Positions 26,865 to 35,490 of a stretch of 64,000 nucleotides of DNA are shown here, in pieces; within the stretch, counting starts at the first letter, position 1, and each line of letters opens with the position of its first letter. Location: positions 62,001-126,000 of the forward strand of contig NZ_JANHAP010000004.1 in the NCBI RefSeq assembly GCF_024734385.1, written 5' to 3'. The DNA comes from Dasania sp. GY-MA-18. Lineage in GTDB: Bacteria; Pseudomonadota; Gammaproteobacteria; Pseudomonadales; Dasaniaceae. Under the pieces are notes generated by a model. The model was not told the DNA's origin. It made no database searches and worked only from the letters and a program-made list of their open reading frames with translations. The position numbers and the translations under genes are program-made.

Positions 26865-29648
26865 ATGAATAGCCTATTGCGCCTCAGTGGCATTAGCTCA
26901 CTAATATTACTGTGCGCCTGTACCGGTGGCGGTGGAGATAGCAGTGACACCATCTCAGCCGACGATGCCGACCCGGTTACTGTGACCCTACCCATAGCCT
27001 ATGTAAAGCGCCCCCTGCCCAGCACCCCGCCTAATATTAAAAACCCCACCGCCTTTAACCCCGGCGCCGAGCTGATAGTGCGCAACCCTTCGGGCTTTAA
27101 TGGTGAGGAGATTGAGCTCAACAGCAAAATACGCGCTATAGTGGCCGCCGAGCTTAGCGTGAACAGCAATAGTTTACGCATAGATATCAAAGACTTAGAA
27201 ACCTCATACAACGGCAAAACCCTACTCTTTGCCGCCAGGGTAGTGCCCAGCCCCATAGCTACCAACCTGGAATTTACCACCTGGAACCTGTGGCAATACG
27301 ATTTTGACAGCGAGCAAGTCAGCTATGTGATGGCCTCGCCGCTGCTGCGCAACGAGGGTATGGAATATGGCAGCGCCCAAGATACCGCCCCCCATTTTTT
27401 AACTGACGACCGCATCGTGTTTAGCTCTACCCGCCAATTTATAGAGCAGAGCAACCAGCTAGACGAAGGCCGTGGCCAAATCTATTCCACCTTTAGGCAG
27501 GGGCTGGCCGCAGGGGAAGAGGAACCTTCCTCGGTGCTGCATATTTTTGACCCCGATGACCTCGCCGACCCCATTACCCAAATCTCTTTTAACCGCAGCC
27601 ACGACCTAGACCCTGTGGTGCGCAGCAGCGGCGAGATTGTTTACAGCAAATGGATAAGCACCCCCGGCAACGATCAAATCAGCCTGTTTAGAGTTAACCC
27701 CAGCGGTAGACATACTTCTTTATTGTACGGCTACCACAGCGGTGACAGCGGCTCCCCCGGCACGCAAATTGAGTACAGCCAAGCCCGCGAACTGGCCGAT
27801 GGCCGCCTAGCCGCCATTATTAAAGTGGCCGACAGCCCCACCTTGGGGGGCAACTTAGTGGTCATAGATGAAGAGAACTTTGTCGACAACAATATAGGCG
27901 TTTGGCCCCAACTCAATCGCAGCGGCCAGGCCCAAAGCACCCTCACCGGCTTAAACGTACGCACCGATACCCTGCGCTCTACTGGCGGCCAGTTTGCTGC
28001 CTTTTACCCGTTAGATGATGATGAGCAACGGCTGCTGGTAAGCTGGAGCCCCTGCCGGGTCATGGTAGGCAGCACCCCCACCCCCTGTAACGTAGTGCCG
28101 CAAAGCAGCGGCGAAGTGCTGGCACCACCGCTATATGGGGTATGGTTGTACAACCCCAATAACGACACCCAGCAGCCGGTAGTACTAGGTGAAGAAGGCT
28201 ATTACATCGCCGAAATCGTCGCCGGTGTTGAGCGCCCCTACCCCAGCATCGCGGCGGAATTAGGCGAGGTAAACAGTGACCTGGCCACCGACAACCAGGC
28301 CCTGCTAGTGATAGACAGCGTTTACGACCTGGACGGGTTGGATATTTCACCCGCTGGCATAGCCAACCACGCTACCCCCGGCAGTGCCGATTTTCTCAAC
28401 CGGCCGGTGCGCTATATGCGCTTTACCAAACCCATACAAGACACTTTTGAAGATATTTTAGACCCGCCCAACTACGCCCTTGGGGTTAACAGCAACCAAC
28501 CCATGCGTGAAATTTTAGGCTATGCCACGGTAGAGCCAGACGGTTCAGTCGCCGTGGCCATACCCGCCCATACCAACTTCACCTTTAATTTTCTCGACCA
28601 AAACGGCCATAAAACCAGCACCCCGCGCCATAACTACTGGCTGTATGCCGCCCCCGGCGAAGTCATACACTGCAGCGGCTGCCACGATGCCGCCAGCACC
28701 GTACCCCATGGCCGCAGCGACTCGCGGGTGGATTCATCCAACCCCGGTGCCAGCAATTTAGGCTCGCACTTGGGCTACCCGGTTACCAACCCCAGCTTAT
28801 ACGCCAATGCTGAGGGCCAAACCATGGCGCAAATTTACTTGCAGCATAACCCCCCTAGGCAGCTTACCCTCAACCCCGGCTACATAGATGTGTGGAGTGA
28901 CACTAGCCTGGTGGCCGCCGAAACCGCCATAGATTACAGCTACCCCGCCGACTGGAGCGACGAAGACAGCCTACCCGCCGGCACAGATAATATCCCCGCG
29001 GGTAAATCCATGGTGCTTAAAAATCTGGATGAAGATAAGCCCAGCCGCATAGTGATTAACTACGAAGATCATATACAGCCCATTTGGGAGCGCGACCGAG
29101 TCGATGCCCTTAGCAACACCGTCACTTGTACCGGCTGCCACAAAGAAGCCAGCGGCGTGATCCCTCCCGGCCAATTGGATTTAACCGGCGTACCCTCAGA
29201 CCTCAACCCCACCGAGCATATGCGCTCTTACCACGAGTTGTTTAGAACCGATATTAAACACGCGCTAGATGGCCCCGGCGGCAATGTCGTGAATAGAACC
29301 CGCACCTGTGTGGTTGATGTGCTCGATGCCGACGGCAATGTGATAGGCACTACCAACCAAACCGTTAACATCACCATAGGCGGCAACCTCTCGGCGGCGG
29401 GCGCCAGCAATAGCAGCCGCTTTTGGGGCTGCTTTAATGCCGGTGTCTGTGGCCGCAATAATATTGCCGAGCCAGCGCTGCCCGCTAACTGCGTTGAAGA
29501 CCAAGACCCCAGCCTATCAGCACCTACTTCGGGTACTTATGACCACACAGGGCTATTAAGCAATGCCGAATTGCGGTTACTATCTGAGTGGCTGGACATA
29601 GGGGCGCAGTACTACAACAACCCCTTCGACCCTAGAATCGTGCCCTAA
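26865..29648 (+). CDS. HzsA-like lipoprotein with two CxxCH motifs
   Basis: 927 aa. Lipobox LLCAC (Cys19 region) and a Gly/Asp linker. Residues about 110-560 look like a WD40/PD40-type propeller (VSYVMASPLLRNEGMEYGSA, LTDDRIVFSSTRQ, SGEIVYSKW). Two haem-type motifs: Cys603-Cys606-His607 (CSGCHDAAS) and Cys755-Cys758-His759 (CTGCHKEAS), giving the propeller-plus-cytochrome plan of HzsA-related proteins. It is probably a surface or periplasmic redox lipoprotein; a hydrazine synthase role is not implied. First gene of the plus-strand operon, divergent from the DUF1588-like gene. Confidence 0.8.
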   Translation: MNSLLRLSGISSLILLCACTGGGGDSSDTISADDADPVTVTLPIAYVKRPLPSTPPNIKNPTAFNPGAELIVRNPSGFNGEEIELNSKIRAIVAAELSVNSNSLRIDIKDLETSYNGKTLLFAARVVPSPIATNLEFTTWNLWQYDFDSEQVSYVMASPLLRNEGMEYGSAQDTAPHFLTDDRIVFSSTRQFIEQSNQLDEGRGQIYSTFRQGLAAGEEEPSSVLHIFDPDDLADPITQISFNRSHDLDPVVRSSGEIVYSKWISTPGNDQISLFRVNPSGRHTSLLYGYHSGDSGSPGTQIEYSQARELADGRLAAIIKVADSPTLGGNLVVIDEENFVDNNIGVWPQLNRSGQAQSTLTGLNVRTDTLRSTGGQFAAFYPLDDDEQRLLVSWSPCRVMVGSTPTPCNVVPQSSGEVLAPPLYGVWLYNPNNDTQQPVVLGEEGYYIAEIVAGVERPYPSIAAELGEVNSDLATDNQALLVIDSVYDLDGLDISPAGIANHATPGSADFLNRPVRYMRFTKPIQDTFEDILDPPNYALGVNSNQPMREILGYATVEPDGSVAVAIPAHTNFTFNFLDQNGHKTSTPRHNYWLYAAPGEVIHCSGCHDAASTVPHGRSDSRVDSSNPGASNLGSHLGYPVTNPSLYANAEGQTMAQIYLQHNPPRQLTLNPGYIDVWSDTSLVAAETAIDYSYPADWSDEDSLPAGTDNIPAGKSMVLKNLDEDKPSRIVINYEDHIQPIWERDRVDALSNTVTCTGCHKEASGVIPPGQLDLTGVPSDLNPTEHMRSYHELFRTDIKHALDGPGGNVVNRTRTCVVDVLDADGNVIGTTNQTVNITIGGNLSAAGASNSSRFWGCFNAGVCGRNNIAEPALPANCVEDQDPSLSAPTSGTYDHTGLLSNAELRLLSEWLDIGAQYYNNPFDPRIVP

Positions 29649-29669
29649 GCACCCAATAATAAAAGCGCT

Positions 29670-30422
29670 GTGATAAAACTAACTAGCTACACCACATTCT
29701 TATTTTTGCTACTAACACTGAGTGTTAGTGTTAAAACCTTAGCCGATAGCGAGTATTTTCAAGCGCAAATAGCCGAGCCCTATCTCAATATCCATCAAGG
29801 GCCAGGTAAGGGTCACACCGTGTTTTACGTGGCTGAACGCGGCGAAACTATTAGCATTATTAAAAGCAAAACCGACTGGTACAAAGTAGAAACCGCTAAT
29901 GGCATACAAGGCTGGGCCCACGCCAGCGCCATAGCCCTCACCTTGGATAGCCGCCAACAACCCTTAGATATATCACTGCCCGACTTTGCCAGCAGCCAAC
30001 ACCGCACATGGGAAACCGGCCTACAAATAGGCGACTTTGGTGGCAGCGATGCCCTTAGCGTGTACGGCAGTTATTTTTTAACCGACAATCTTTCTATAGA
30101 GGCCAGCTACTTAGAAACCTACGGCCTCACTAGCAATGGCAGTGGCAGTTTTATAGGCATCAGCCACCAGCCCTTTCCGCAGTGGCGCATCTCACCCTTT
30201 GTGTCAGTGGGCGGCGGAAGATACCAAACCCAGCCCAAGTCCAACTTAGCGGCCACCAAAAAACGCAACGATAATGTGAGCTATACCGCAGCAGGGCTGC
30301 GTATGTATTTAGCGCAACGACTGTTATTGCGACTGCAATACAGCAATTATCTAATAATTTCTAACCGAGACGATGACGAAGAAATAGAAGCATGGACATT
30401 AGGCATAAGCGCATTTTATTAA
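29670..30422 (+). CDS. SH3-domain outer-membrane barrel protein
   Basis: 250 aa, GTG start at 29670, 21 bases after the upstream stop. Signal peptide (about residues 1-25), bacterial SH3 domain at about 30-90 (AEPYLNIHQGPGKGHTVFYV, GIQGWAHAS), then about eight amphipathic strands forming an OmpA/OmpW-like barrel (YGSYFLTDNLSIEASYLETY, RLLLRLQYSNYLI). SH3b domains often bind peptidoglycan, so it may tie the outer membrane to the wall. Its 3' end overlaps the next gene by 31 bases. Confidence 0.83.
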   Translation: MIKLTSYTTFLFLLLTLSVSVKTLADSEYFQAQIAEPYLNIHQGPGKGHTVFYVAERGETISIIKSKTDWYKVETANGIQGWAHASAIALTLDSRQQPLDISLPDFASSQHRTWETGLQIGDFGGSDALSVYGSYFLTDNLSIEASYLETYGLTSNGSGSFIGISHQPFPQWRISPFVSVGGGRYQTQPKSNLAATKKRNDNVSYTAAGLRMYLAQRLLLRLQYSNYLIISNRDDDEEIEAWTLGISAFY

Positions 30423-31027
30423 TTTTAACTTGGCTAAGTTTTTCCAGCGCAGCAGTAGCGCAGGACGATAACGAGCAGGTTATTATCCCCGACATAGATC
30501 GCCGCGAAATCGGTGTAGACGCCATAGACAGCGAAAACTTCGCAATCAGCGTACACGCCGGTGTGATTAGCATAGAAGATTTTGAGACCACCGACTTAGA
30601 GCTATACCGCTTTGCCTGGCATGTTAGCGAATATATCTTTTTTGAAGCCAGCTACAGCAAAGCGCAGGGCGATTTAACCAGCTACGAAGAGTTGGTCGGC
30701 GGCACCCCGCTATTTGTGGAAGACCAGCGCGAATTTACCCAAACCAATATTGCCATAGGCTTTAATATACTACCCGGCCATATTCATTTTAGTGACCGCT
30801 TTAATTTTAACTCCAACTTTTACCTCACCCTGGGTGCCGGTAATACCGAGTTTTTAGGGGATGACTGGGCCACTATTACCTACGGTGGCGGCTATCAATT
30901 ATTACTGACTGATTTTTTAGCGGTGCATATCGACGTGCGCGATCATATTTTTGACCGCGAAACCTTTGGCCGCGAAGAAACCACCAACAATATAGAGTTA
31001 TCTATGGGTTTGAGTTATTTCTTTTAA
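30392..31027 (+). CDS. Outer-membrane beta-barrel protein
   Basis: 211 aa. Signal peptide (KRILLILTWLSFSSAAVAQ) then acidic linker and barrel strands (YIFFEASYSKAQGDL, FNSNFYLTLGAGNTEF, ATITYGGGYQLLLTDFLAVH) with terminal NIELSMGLSYFF ending in Phe, as in small OmpW-like barrels. It has the same length class and fold as the preceding protein's barrel, suggesting duplication with loss of the SH3 domain. The start lies inside the upstream gene, so translation is probably coupled. Confidence 0.82.
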   Translation: MDIRHKRILLILTWLSFSSAAVAQDDNEQVIIPDIDRREIGVDAIDSENFAISVHAGVISIEDFETTDLELYRFAWHVSEYIFFEASYSKAQGDLTSYEELVGGTPLFVEDQREFTQTNIAIGFNILPGHIHFSDRFNFNSNFYLTLGAGNTEFLGDDWATITYGGGYQLLLTDFLAVHIDVRDHIFDRETFGREETTNNIELSMGLSYFF

Positions 31028-31089
31028 ACACTAAGCAATACTAGATTTTGTAACAGCTACTGTATCGCCATATATAACGAGGCAGCACT

Positions 31090-31578
31090 ATGAAAAAGTT
31101 TTTATTGATTCCACTGATATTATTATCTGCTCTGGGCCTGGCCCACGCCGAAAGCCTGAACAAGCCCGCGCCAGACTTCACCTTAAAAAGTAATCAGGGC
31201 AATAATATTCGCCTACAAGAATTAAAAGGCAATGTGGTATTGGTTAATTTTTGGGCCTCCTGGTGTGGGCCCTGCCGTAAAGAAATGCCCGAGCTGGATA
31301 AACTGCATAAAAAATATCAACGCCTAGGCTTTACCGTACTAGGTGTGAATGTAGAAACCGACAGCGCCGCTGCCAATGGTTTGTTAAAAGATAATCCGGT
31401 GAGCTTCCCCATACTCTACGACACAGAAAACCGCACCAGCGAGCTTTATAATGTTAATGCCATGCCCACTACTGTACTGGTAGACCGCGACGGCAATATG
31501 CGTTTTATACACCTGGCCTATCAGGCAGGTTATGAAAAAATGTACGAAAAACAAATCAAACAATTAATACGCGAATAA
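31090..31578 (+). CDS. TlpA/ResA-like periplasmic thioredoxin
   Basis: 162 aa. Signal peptide (LLIPLILLSALGLAHA), then a thioredoxin fold with active site WASWCGPCRKE near residues 55-65, and cis-Pro segment NAMPTTVLVD. TlpA/ResA proteins reduce cysteines of apocytochromes or maintain disulfide status outside the membrane. That fits the five CxxCH motifs encoded nearby. The stop is one base from the DUF4266 start. Confidence 0.92.
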   Translation: MKKFLLIPLILLSALGLAHAESLNKPAPDFTLKSNQGNNIRLQELKGNVVLVNFWASWCGPCRKEMPELDKLHKKYQRLGFTVLGVNVETDSAAANGLLKDNPVSFPILYDTENRTSELYNVNAMPTTVLVDRDGNMRFIHLAYQAGYEKMYEKQIKQLIRE

Positions 31579-31579
31579 T

Positions 31580-31795
31580 ATGAGCCGTTTCATTTTACTG
31601 CTACTGCTAGCCGCTAGCGCGGGCTGTTCTATTCAGCCCTGGGTAAAACCTTATGAGCGCCAAAACATGGCCGACCCTATTATGAGTTTTGAACGCGACC
31701 CGGTGGCTGACACTTACACCCATCACGTATACCAAGCCCGTGAAGGTGCCCGCGGTGCCGAAGGCGGCGGTGGAGGTGGCTGTGGCTGTAACTAA
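31580..31795 (+). CDS. DUF4266 small lipoprotein
   Basis: 71 aa. Lipobox SAGC (Cys16) followed by the family sequence IQPWVKPYERQNMADPIM and THHVYQAREGARGAEGG, ending in a Gly/Cys tail (GGGGGGCGCN). DUF4266 proteins are consistently encoded between TlpA-like and DUF3570 genes; their function is unknown. The Gly codons of the tail contain GGAGG (31772-31776), which serves as ribosome site for the next gene, so the two are translationally coupled. Confidence 0.92.
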   Translation: MSRFILLLLLAASAGCSIQPWVKPYERQNMADPIMSFERDPVADTYTHHVYQAREGARGAEGGGGGGCGCN

Positions 31796-32936
31796 ACTCA
31801 TCACACGCTGCGCCGCACTGGCGCTGGCAGCCTGCCAACTCAGCTATGCGGTAGTGCTACCCGAAGAGCGGGTAGATGCGCTATACCACAGCTACGATGG
31901 CGGCGGTGTCACCATAGACGGCCCCTCGGTATTAGTGCGTAAAAACTTTGCCGAAACAGTTTCGATTAGCGCTAACTACTATGTGGATAATGTCAGTAGC
32001 GCCTCTATAGACGTAACCACCAGCGGTGCCAGCAAATACACCGAGGAGCGCACCGAATACAGCGTGGGTGCCACTTATTTAGTCGATAAAAGTTTACTCT
32101 CGGCGGGCATTACCCGCAGTGATGAAAACGACTACCAAGCAGAAACCAGCTACTTTAGCATTAGCCAAGATATGTTTGGCGACTTAACCAATATCAGCTT
32201 TGGCTACGCCCGCGGTAATGACATCGTAGGCCAAAACGGCAATGACGATTTTGAAGAAAACATAGACCGGCAAAACTACCGCTTTGGCTTAAGCCAAATA
32301 CTCACCAAAAATCTCATTATGGGATTTAACTATGAAAACATTAGTGACGAGGGTTTTTTAAACAACCCCTACCGCAACTACCGTTTTTTAATTAACCCCT
32401 TAGATGCCAGCCAAGGCTATCAATTATCCCAAGAGGTATACCCCAGTACTCGCACCAGCGACGCTGCCTCACTGCGCCTGGCTTACTACCTGCCCTATAG
32501 AGCCGCTATTAAAGCCGAATATCGATTTTTTACTGACGACTGGGGCATAGAGGCAAAAACCTATCAACTTAATTACACCCACCCCATAGGCGAGCACTGG
32601 GTGTTTGATATTAAGTATCGTACTTATGAACAAACTCAGGCCGATTTTTACAGCGACTTATTTTTATTTGCCTCGCAGGATGAAAAAGATTATCGCGCCC
32701 GAGACAAAGAGCTAAGCGACTTTGAAAACACCACTATAGGTTTGGGGATTAGTTATTTTTTACCCAGCTACAGCAAGCACATAGCAAAAAGTAAAATTGC
32801 CTTACAGTGGGATTATATAGAGTTTGACTATAACAACTTCACCAACCTGGACGACGACAGCGCCGCCATAGGTGAAGAAGAGCTGTATCAATTTGATGCC
32901 AATGTCATTAAATTTTATTTCAGCATTTGGTATTAG
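31782..32936 (+). CDS. DUF3570 outer-membrane protein
   Basis: About 385 aa from GTG at 31782, chosen because GGAGG lies five bases upstream and the result begins with a proper signal peptide (LITRCAALALAACQLSYA); the frame stays open upstream to 31689 inside the DUF4266 gene. Family motif VDALYHSYDGGGVTIDGPSV, then about 16 barrel strands and the terminal VIKFYFSIWY. DUF3570 proteins are predicted porin-like barrels that co-occur with DUF4266 and ApbE. It converges with apbE, sharing four bases at the stops. Confidence 0.88.
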   Translation: MAVTKLITRCAALALAACQLSYAVVLPEERVDALYHSYDGGGVTIDGPSVLVRKNFAETVSISANYYVDNVSSASIDVTTSGASKYTEERTEYSVGATYLVDKSLLSAGITRSDENDYQAETSYFSISQDMFGDLTNISFGYARGNDIVGQNGNDDFEENIDRQNYRFGLSQILTKNLIMGFNYENISDEGFLNNPYRNYRFLINPLDASQGYQLSQEVYPSTRTSDAASLRLAYYLPYRAAIKAEYRFFTDDWGIEAKTYQLNYTHPIGEHWVFDIKYRTYEQTQADFYSDLFLFASQDEKDYRARDKELSDFENTTIGLGISYFLPSYSKHIAKSKIALQWDYIEFDYNNFTNLDDDSAAIGEEELYQFDANVIKFYFSIWY

Positions 32937-33916
32937 GGCGACAGCAACAAATCCGCTGAGTAATGCAGCAGGCCTTGGTCATCAATAATAATGGCATCTA
33001 TGCCCGGTAATTGATTGATTAAGGCCAAACCTTTTTTTACCCCCAATACAAATACCGTAGTGGATAGTGCATCACTATCCACCGCCTTATCGGCCAATAC
33101 GGTAACACTTTGTACTGCCCTAGCCGACTCTGCGGTTTGCGGATTAATAATATGGTGGTGGCGTATCTCACCCTCCATAAAAAAACGCTCGTAATCACCC
33201 GAGGTAGAAATAGCGGTATTGGCCAGCGGTATGCGCAGCGCGTGTTGATCTTTTTTACGCGGGTGCTGTATGCCCATAACCCAAGGCCGGCCATGTTTAT
33301 CGCCCAACACGCGGCTATCGCCACCGGCACTGACTATGGCTGAATGTATGCCGTGACTTTGCAGCAGTGCTATGCCTCTATCTACGGCATGGCCCTTGGC
33401 TATGCCGCCTAAATCTATGCTGATGCGCGCGTCTTTAAAAAATAAACTGCGGTTTTTTTCATCCAATACTAGGTTGTGATAATTAATCGCCCCCTGCAAT
33501 TGTTGCCGCTGTTGCGCACTGGGTTTTTTGGCGCTGCGAAAACGATAATACTGCGACACCGAAGCAAAGCTAATATCAAACGCCCCCTCACTTAAACGTG
33601 AATAATATAAGGCCTTGCTAATTAACTGCTGCAGCTCTTCAGAGATAAGCACCGGCGCTATTGCGGCCTGCCTATTAATCGCCGCTAGTTCGCTGTGTTC
33701 ATCCCAGGGATTCATGGCCTTGTCTATACGGCGCATCTCGGTAAACACTGCCGCCATGGCGCGCTGGCCTTGTTGCTCATCCTCGGCCCACAGCTCCACC
33801 GACACAGTGGTGCCCATAATTGCTTGGCTATCGCTAAACCAGTCGGCACTGGCTACAGTGCTCAACAACGCCCATTGCAGCGCTAGGGCTGCGAGAAAAT
33901 ATTTGTTTTTTGGCAC
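32933..33916 (-). CDS. apbE: FAD:protein FMN transferase ApbE
   Basis: 327 aa. Signal peptide residues about 1-24 (ALQWALLSTVASA), no lipobox, so periplasmic rather than lipid-anchored. ApbE motifs: IMGTTVSVELW near the start, ISIDLGGIAKGHAVDRG, IVSAGGDSRVLG and ISTSGDYERFF. ApbE attaches FMN to Thr/Ser of exported flavoproteins. No obvious flavinylated target (DxxxSGAT motif) is encoded within the window that I noticed. GTG start. It closes the TlpA-DUF4266-DUF3570 group, a known genomic association. Confidence 0.92.
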   Translation of the reverse strand: MPKNKYFLAALALQWALLSTVASADWFSDSQAIMGTTVSVELWAEDEQQGQRAMAAVFTEMRRIDKAMNPWDEHSELAAINRQAAIAPVLISEELQQLISKALYYSRLSEGAFDISFASVSQYYRFRSAKKPSAQQRQQLQGAINYHNLVLDEKNRSLFFKDARISIDLGGIAKGHAVDRGIALLQSHGIHSAIVSAGGDSRVLGDKHGRPWVMGIQHPRKKDQHALRIPLANTAISTSGDYERFFMEGEIRHHHIINPQTAESARAVQSVTVLADKAVDSDALSTTVFVLGVKKGLALINQLPGIDAIIIDDQGLLHYSADLLLSP

Positions 33917-34022
33917 AGGCTAATCCGTTTCCGTTTTTTAACTAGCTGAAACTATAAATTAGCCCGGCGGTAGTGGCTATGCCTAATCCCACAGAAACGA
34001 AAAAATTCGAGATTAAATACCA

Positions 34023-34057
34023 TAAAAAAACCCGGCGCCGATAAACGGGGCCGGGCT
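34023..34057 (-). terminator. Rho-independent terminator of the decarboxylase gene
   Basis: On the minus strand a GC-rich hairpin (arms at 34031-34039 and 34047-34055, one mismatch) is followed by a run of seven T, 20 bases beyond the stop codon. Confidence 0.85.
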
Positions 34058-34076
34058 TGCTATTGACTAATAGCGA

Positions 34077-35237
34077 TTACATCAACGTTTCGGCTTTATA
34101 GGGGAAGCCCTTCTCTACATACACATAGCGGTTAGAGGTAAAGCCATTAAACTCGGTGGCAGTAGACGAACCATAACCACCCATCAGACCAAACTCTATC
34201 CAATCGCCTTCGGCCACATCGGCAGGTAAGAGCGGTTGGTGAGCAAACTTATCCAGCGAGTCGCAGGTGGGGCCCCATACGGTAAAGGGCTGCTCGTTGC
34301 CGCTGTGCTCTTCGCCGTTTCTAAATACGCGCACCGGATGCACGATGGGGGAAAATAACTGCTCCATAAAACCACCGTAGATACCGTCGTTAAGAAACAC
34401 GGTGTTATCGGCGCGCCTATGCTTAACTCTGGTTAGCAGCGAAATGCTAGAGTCCACTAAGGCACGGCCTGGCTCACATACCAGAGTGCAGCTGCGGCTA
34501 TCGAAGTGCTCGTTAAAAGACTGGCCTATAGTGGCAAAAAATTCTTCTAAATTGGGCAGCTGTTCGCCTATGTAGCGGCTAGGGAAACCACCGCCCACGT
34601 TTAAAGTTTCTATAGCCACACCGGAGCGCTTAACTATGCTCGCTGCGGTTACTATGTACTCGCTATAGGAGCCAGTCTTGGCGCATTGCGAACCGGGGTG
34701 AAAGGTAAGACCACAGCGGTAGCCGGCAGCCTGTACTTTTTGCAGCAGGCGTATGGCCTCTTCTTCATCGGCACCAAACTTGGCACTGAGGTCGTACTTA
34801 GCATTATTGGTAGGGATTTTAAAGCGCAGGGTTAGCTCTACATTACTATCGTCACCAATGACCGAGCGTAATTTTTCAAACTCTAATTCATCGTCAAAAC
34901 AAAAACTGCGTACGGCGTACTCATTGTAGGCCTGCTCAATTTCATAGCGCGCCTTAACGGGGTTGTCATACAGTAAGTTGGCTTCGGGCATAATGCCGCG
35001 CACTAAGGCGATTTCGGCAATCGAGGCAACATCGTAAGCGCCTACGCCGCTGGCGGCTAACTCTTTAACTAGCTCTGGGGTAGGGTTAGCTTTTACCGCA
35101 TAGGCGATAACACCGGGGAAGCCCTCTAAAAAACGCTTAGCCTGTCTGGCTAAGGCCTCGGTAGATAGGCAGTAAAAGGACTCCAAGGGCGCGGCTTGCT
35201 GGATAAGCTGGGCGGTATCGCGGTAACGGTTAGACAT
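34077..35237 (-). CDS. Ornithine/lysine decarboxylase, fold III (PLP)
   Basis: 386 aa from the ATG at 35237, which is preceded by GGAG at suitable spacing; the frame opens at a TTG at 35252. PLP-binding Lys49 sits in AYAVKANPTPE; EPGRALVDSS and GGGFPSRY are phosphate and cofactor contacts; WGPTCDSLDKF supplies the catalytic Cys of eukaryotic-type ornithine decarboxylases. It makes putrescine (or cadaverine) for polyamine synthesis. Length matches bacterial fold-III ODC. Single gene with its own terminator. Confidence 0.92.
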   Translation of the reverse strand: MSNRYRDTAQLIQQAAPLESFYCLSTEALARQAKRFLEGFPGVIAYAVKANPTPELVKELAASGVGAYDVASIAEIALVRGIMPEANLLYDNPVKARYEIEQAYNEYAVRSFCFDDELEFEKLRSVIGDDSNVELTLRFKIPTNNAKYDLSAKFGADEEEAIRLLQKVQAAGYRCGLTFHPGSQCAKTGSYSEYIVTAASIVKRSGVAIETLNVGGGFPSRYIGEQLPNLEEFFATIGQSFNEHFDSRSCTLVCEPGRALVDSSISLLTRVKHRRADNTVFLNDGIYGGFMEQLFSPIVHPVRVFRNGEEHSGNEQPFTVWGPTCDSLDKFAHQPLLPADVAEGDWIEFGLMGGYGSSTATEFNGFTSNRYVYVEKGFPYKAETLM

Positions 35238-35436
35238 TTTCAACTCCATCAACAGATCATCTCGGGGTAAGCTTAGCGCTAGTCATCAAAGCATAGCCCA
35301 AAACATTTAGGCTCAAACCACTGGATAATAAAAACACTACATAATTTAAGCTGCACTGTAACGCCTCCCTATAAATAGACAAGCCAAAAAATGTTAATGG
35401 CAGGTAAGGAATTGTAAATAGGCCATAGGGCATAAA

Positions 35437-35468
35437 AAAGCCACAGCGGCTTTGGCGGCTGTGGCTTT
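35437..35468 (-). terminator. Rho-independent terminator of the TonB receptor gene
   Basis: A perfect 11-bp stem (AAAGCCACAGC / GCTGTGGCTTT) with a 10-base loop and a T-run on the minus strand lies 23 bases past the receptor stop. Confidence 0.9.
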
Positions 35469-35490
35469 GCTGGTTAGTGGGTTGGCTTAT

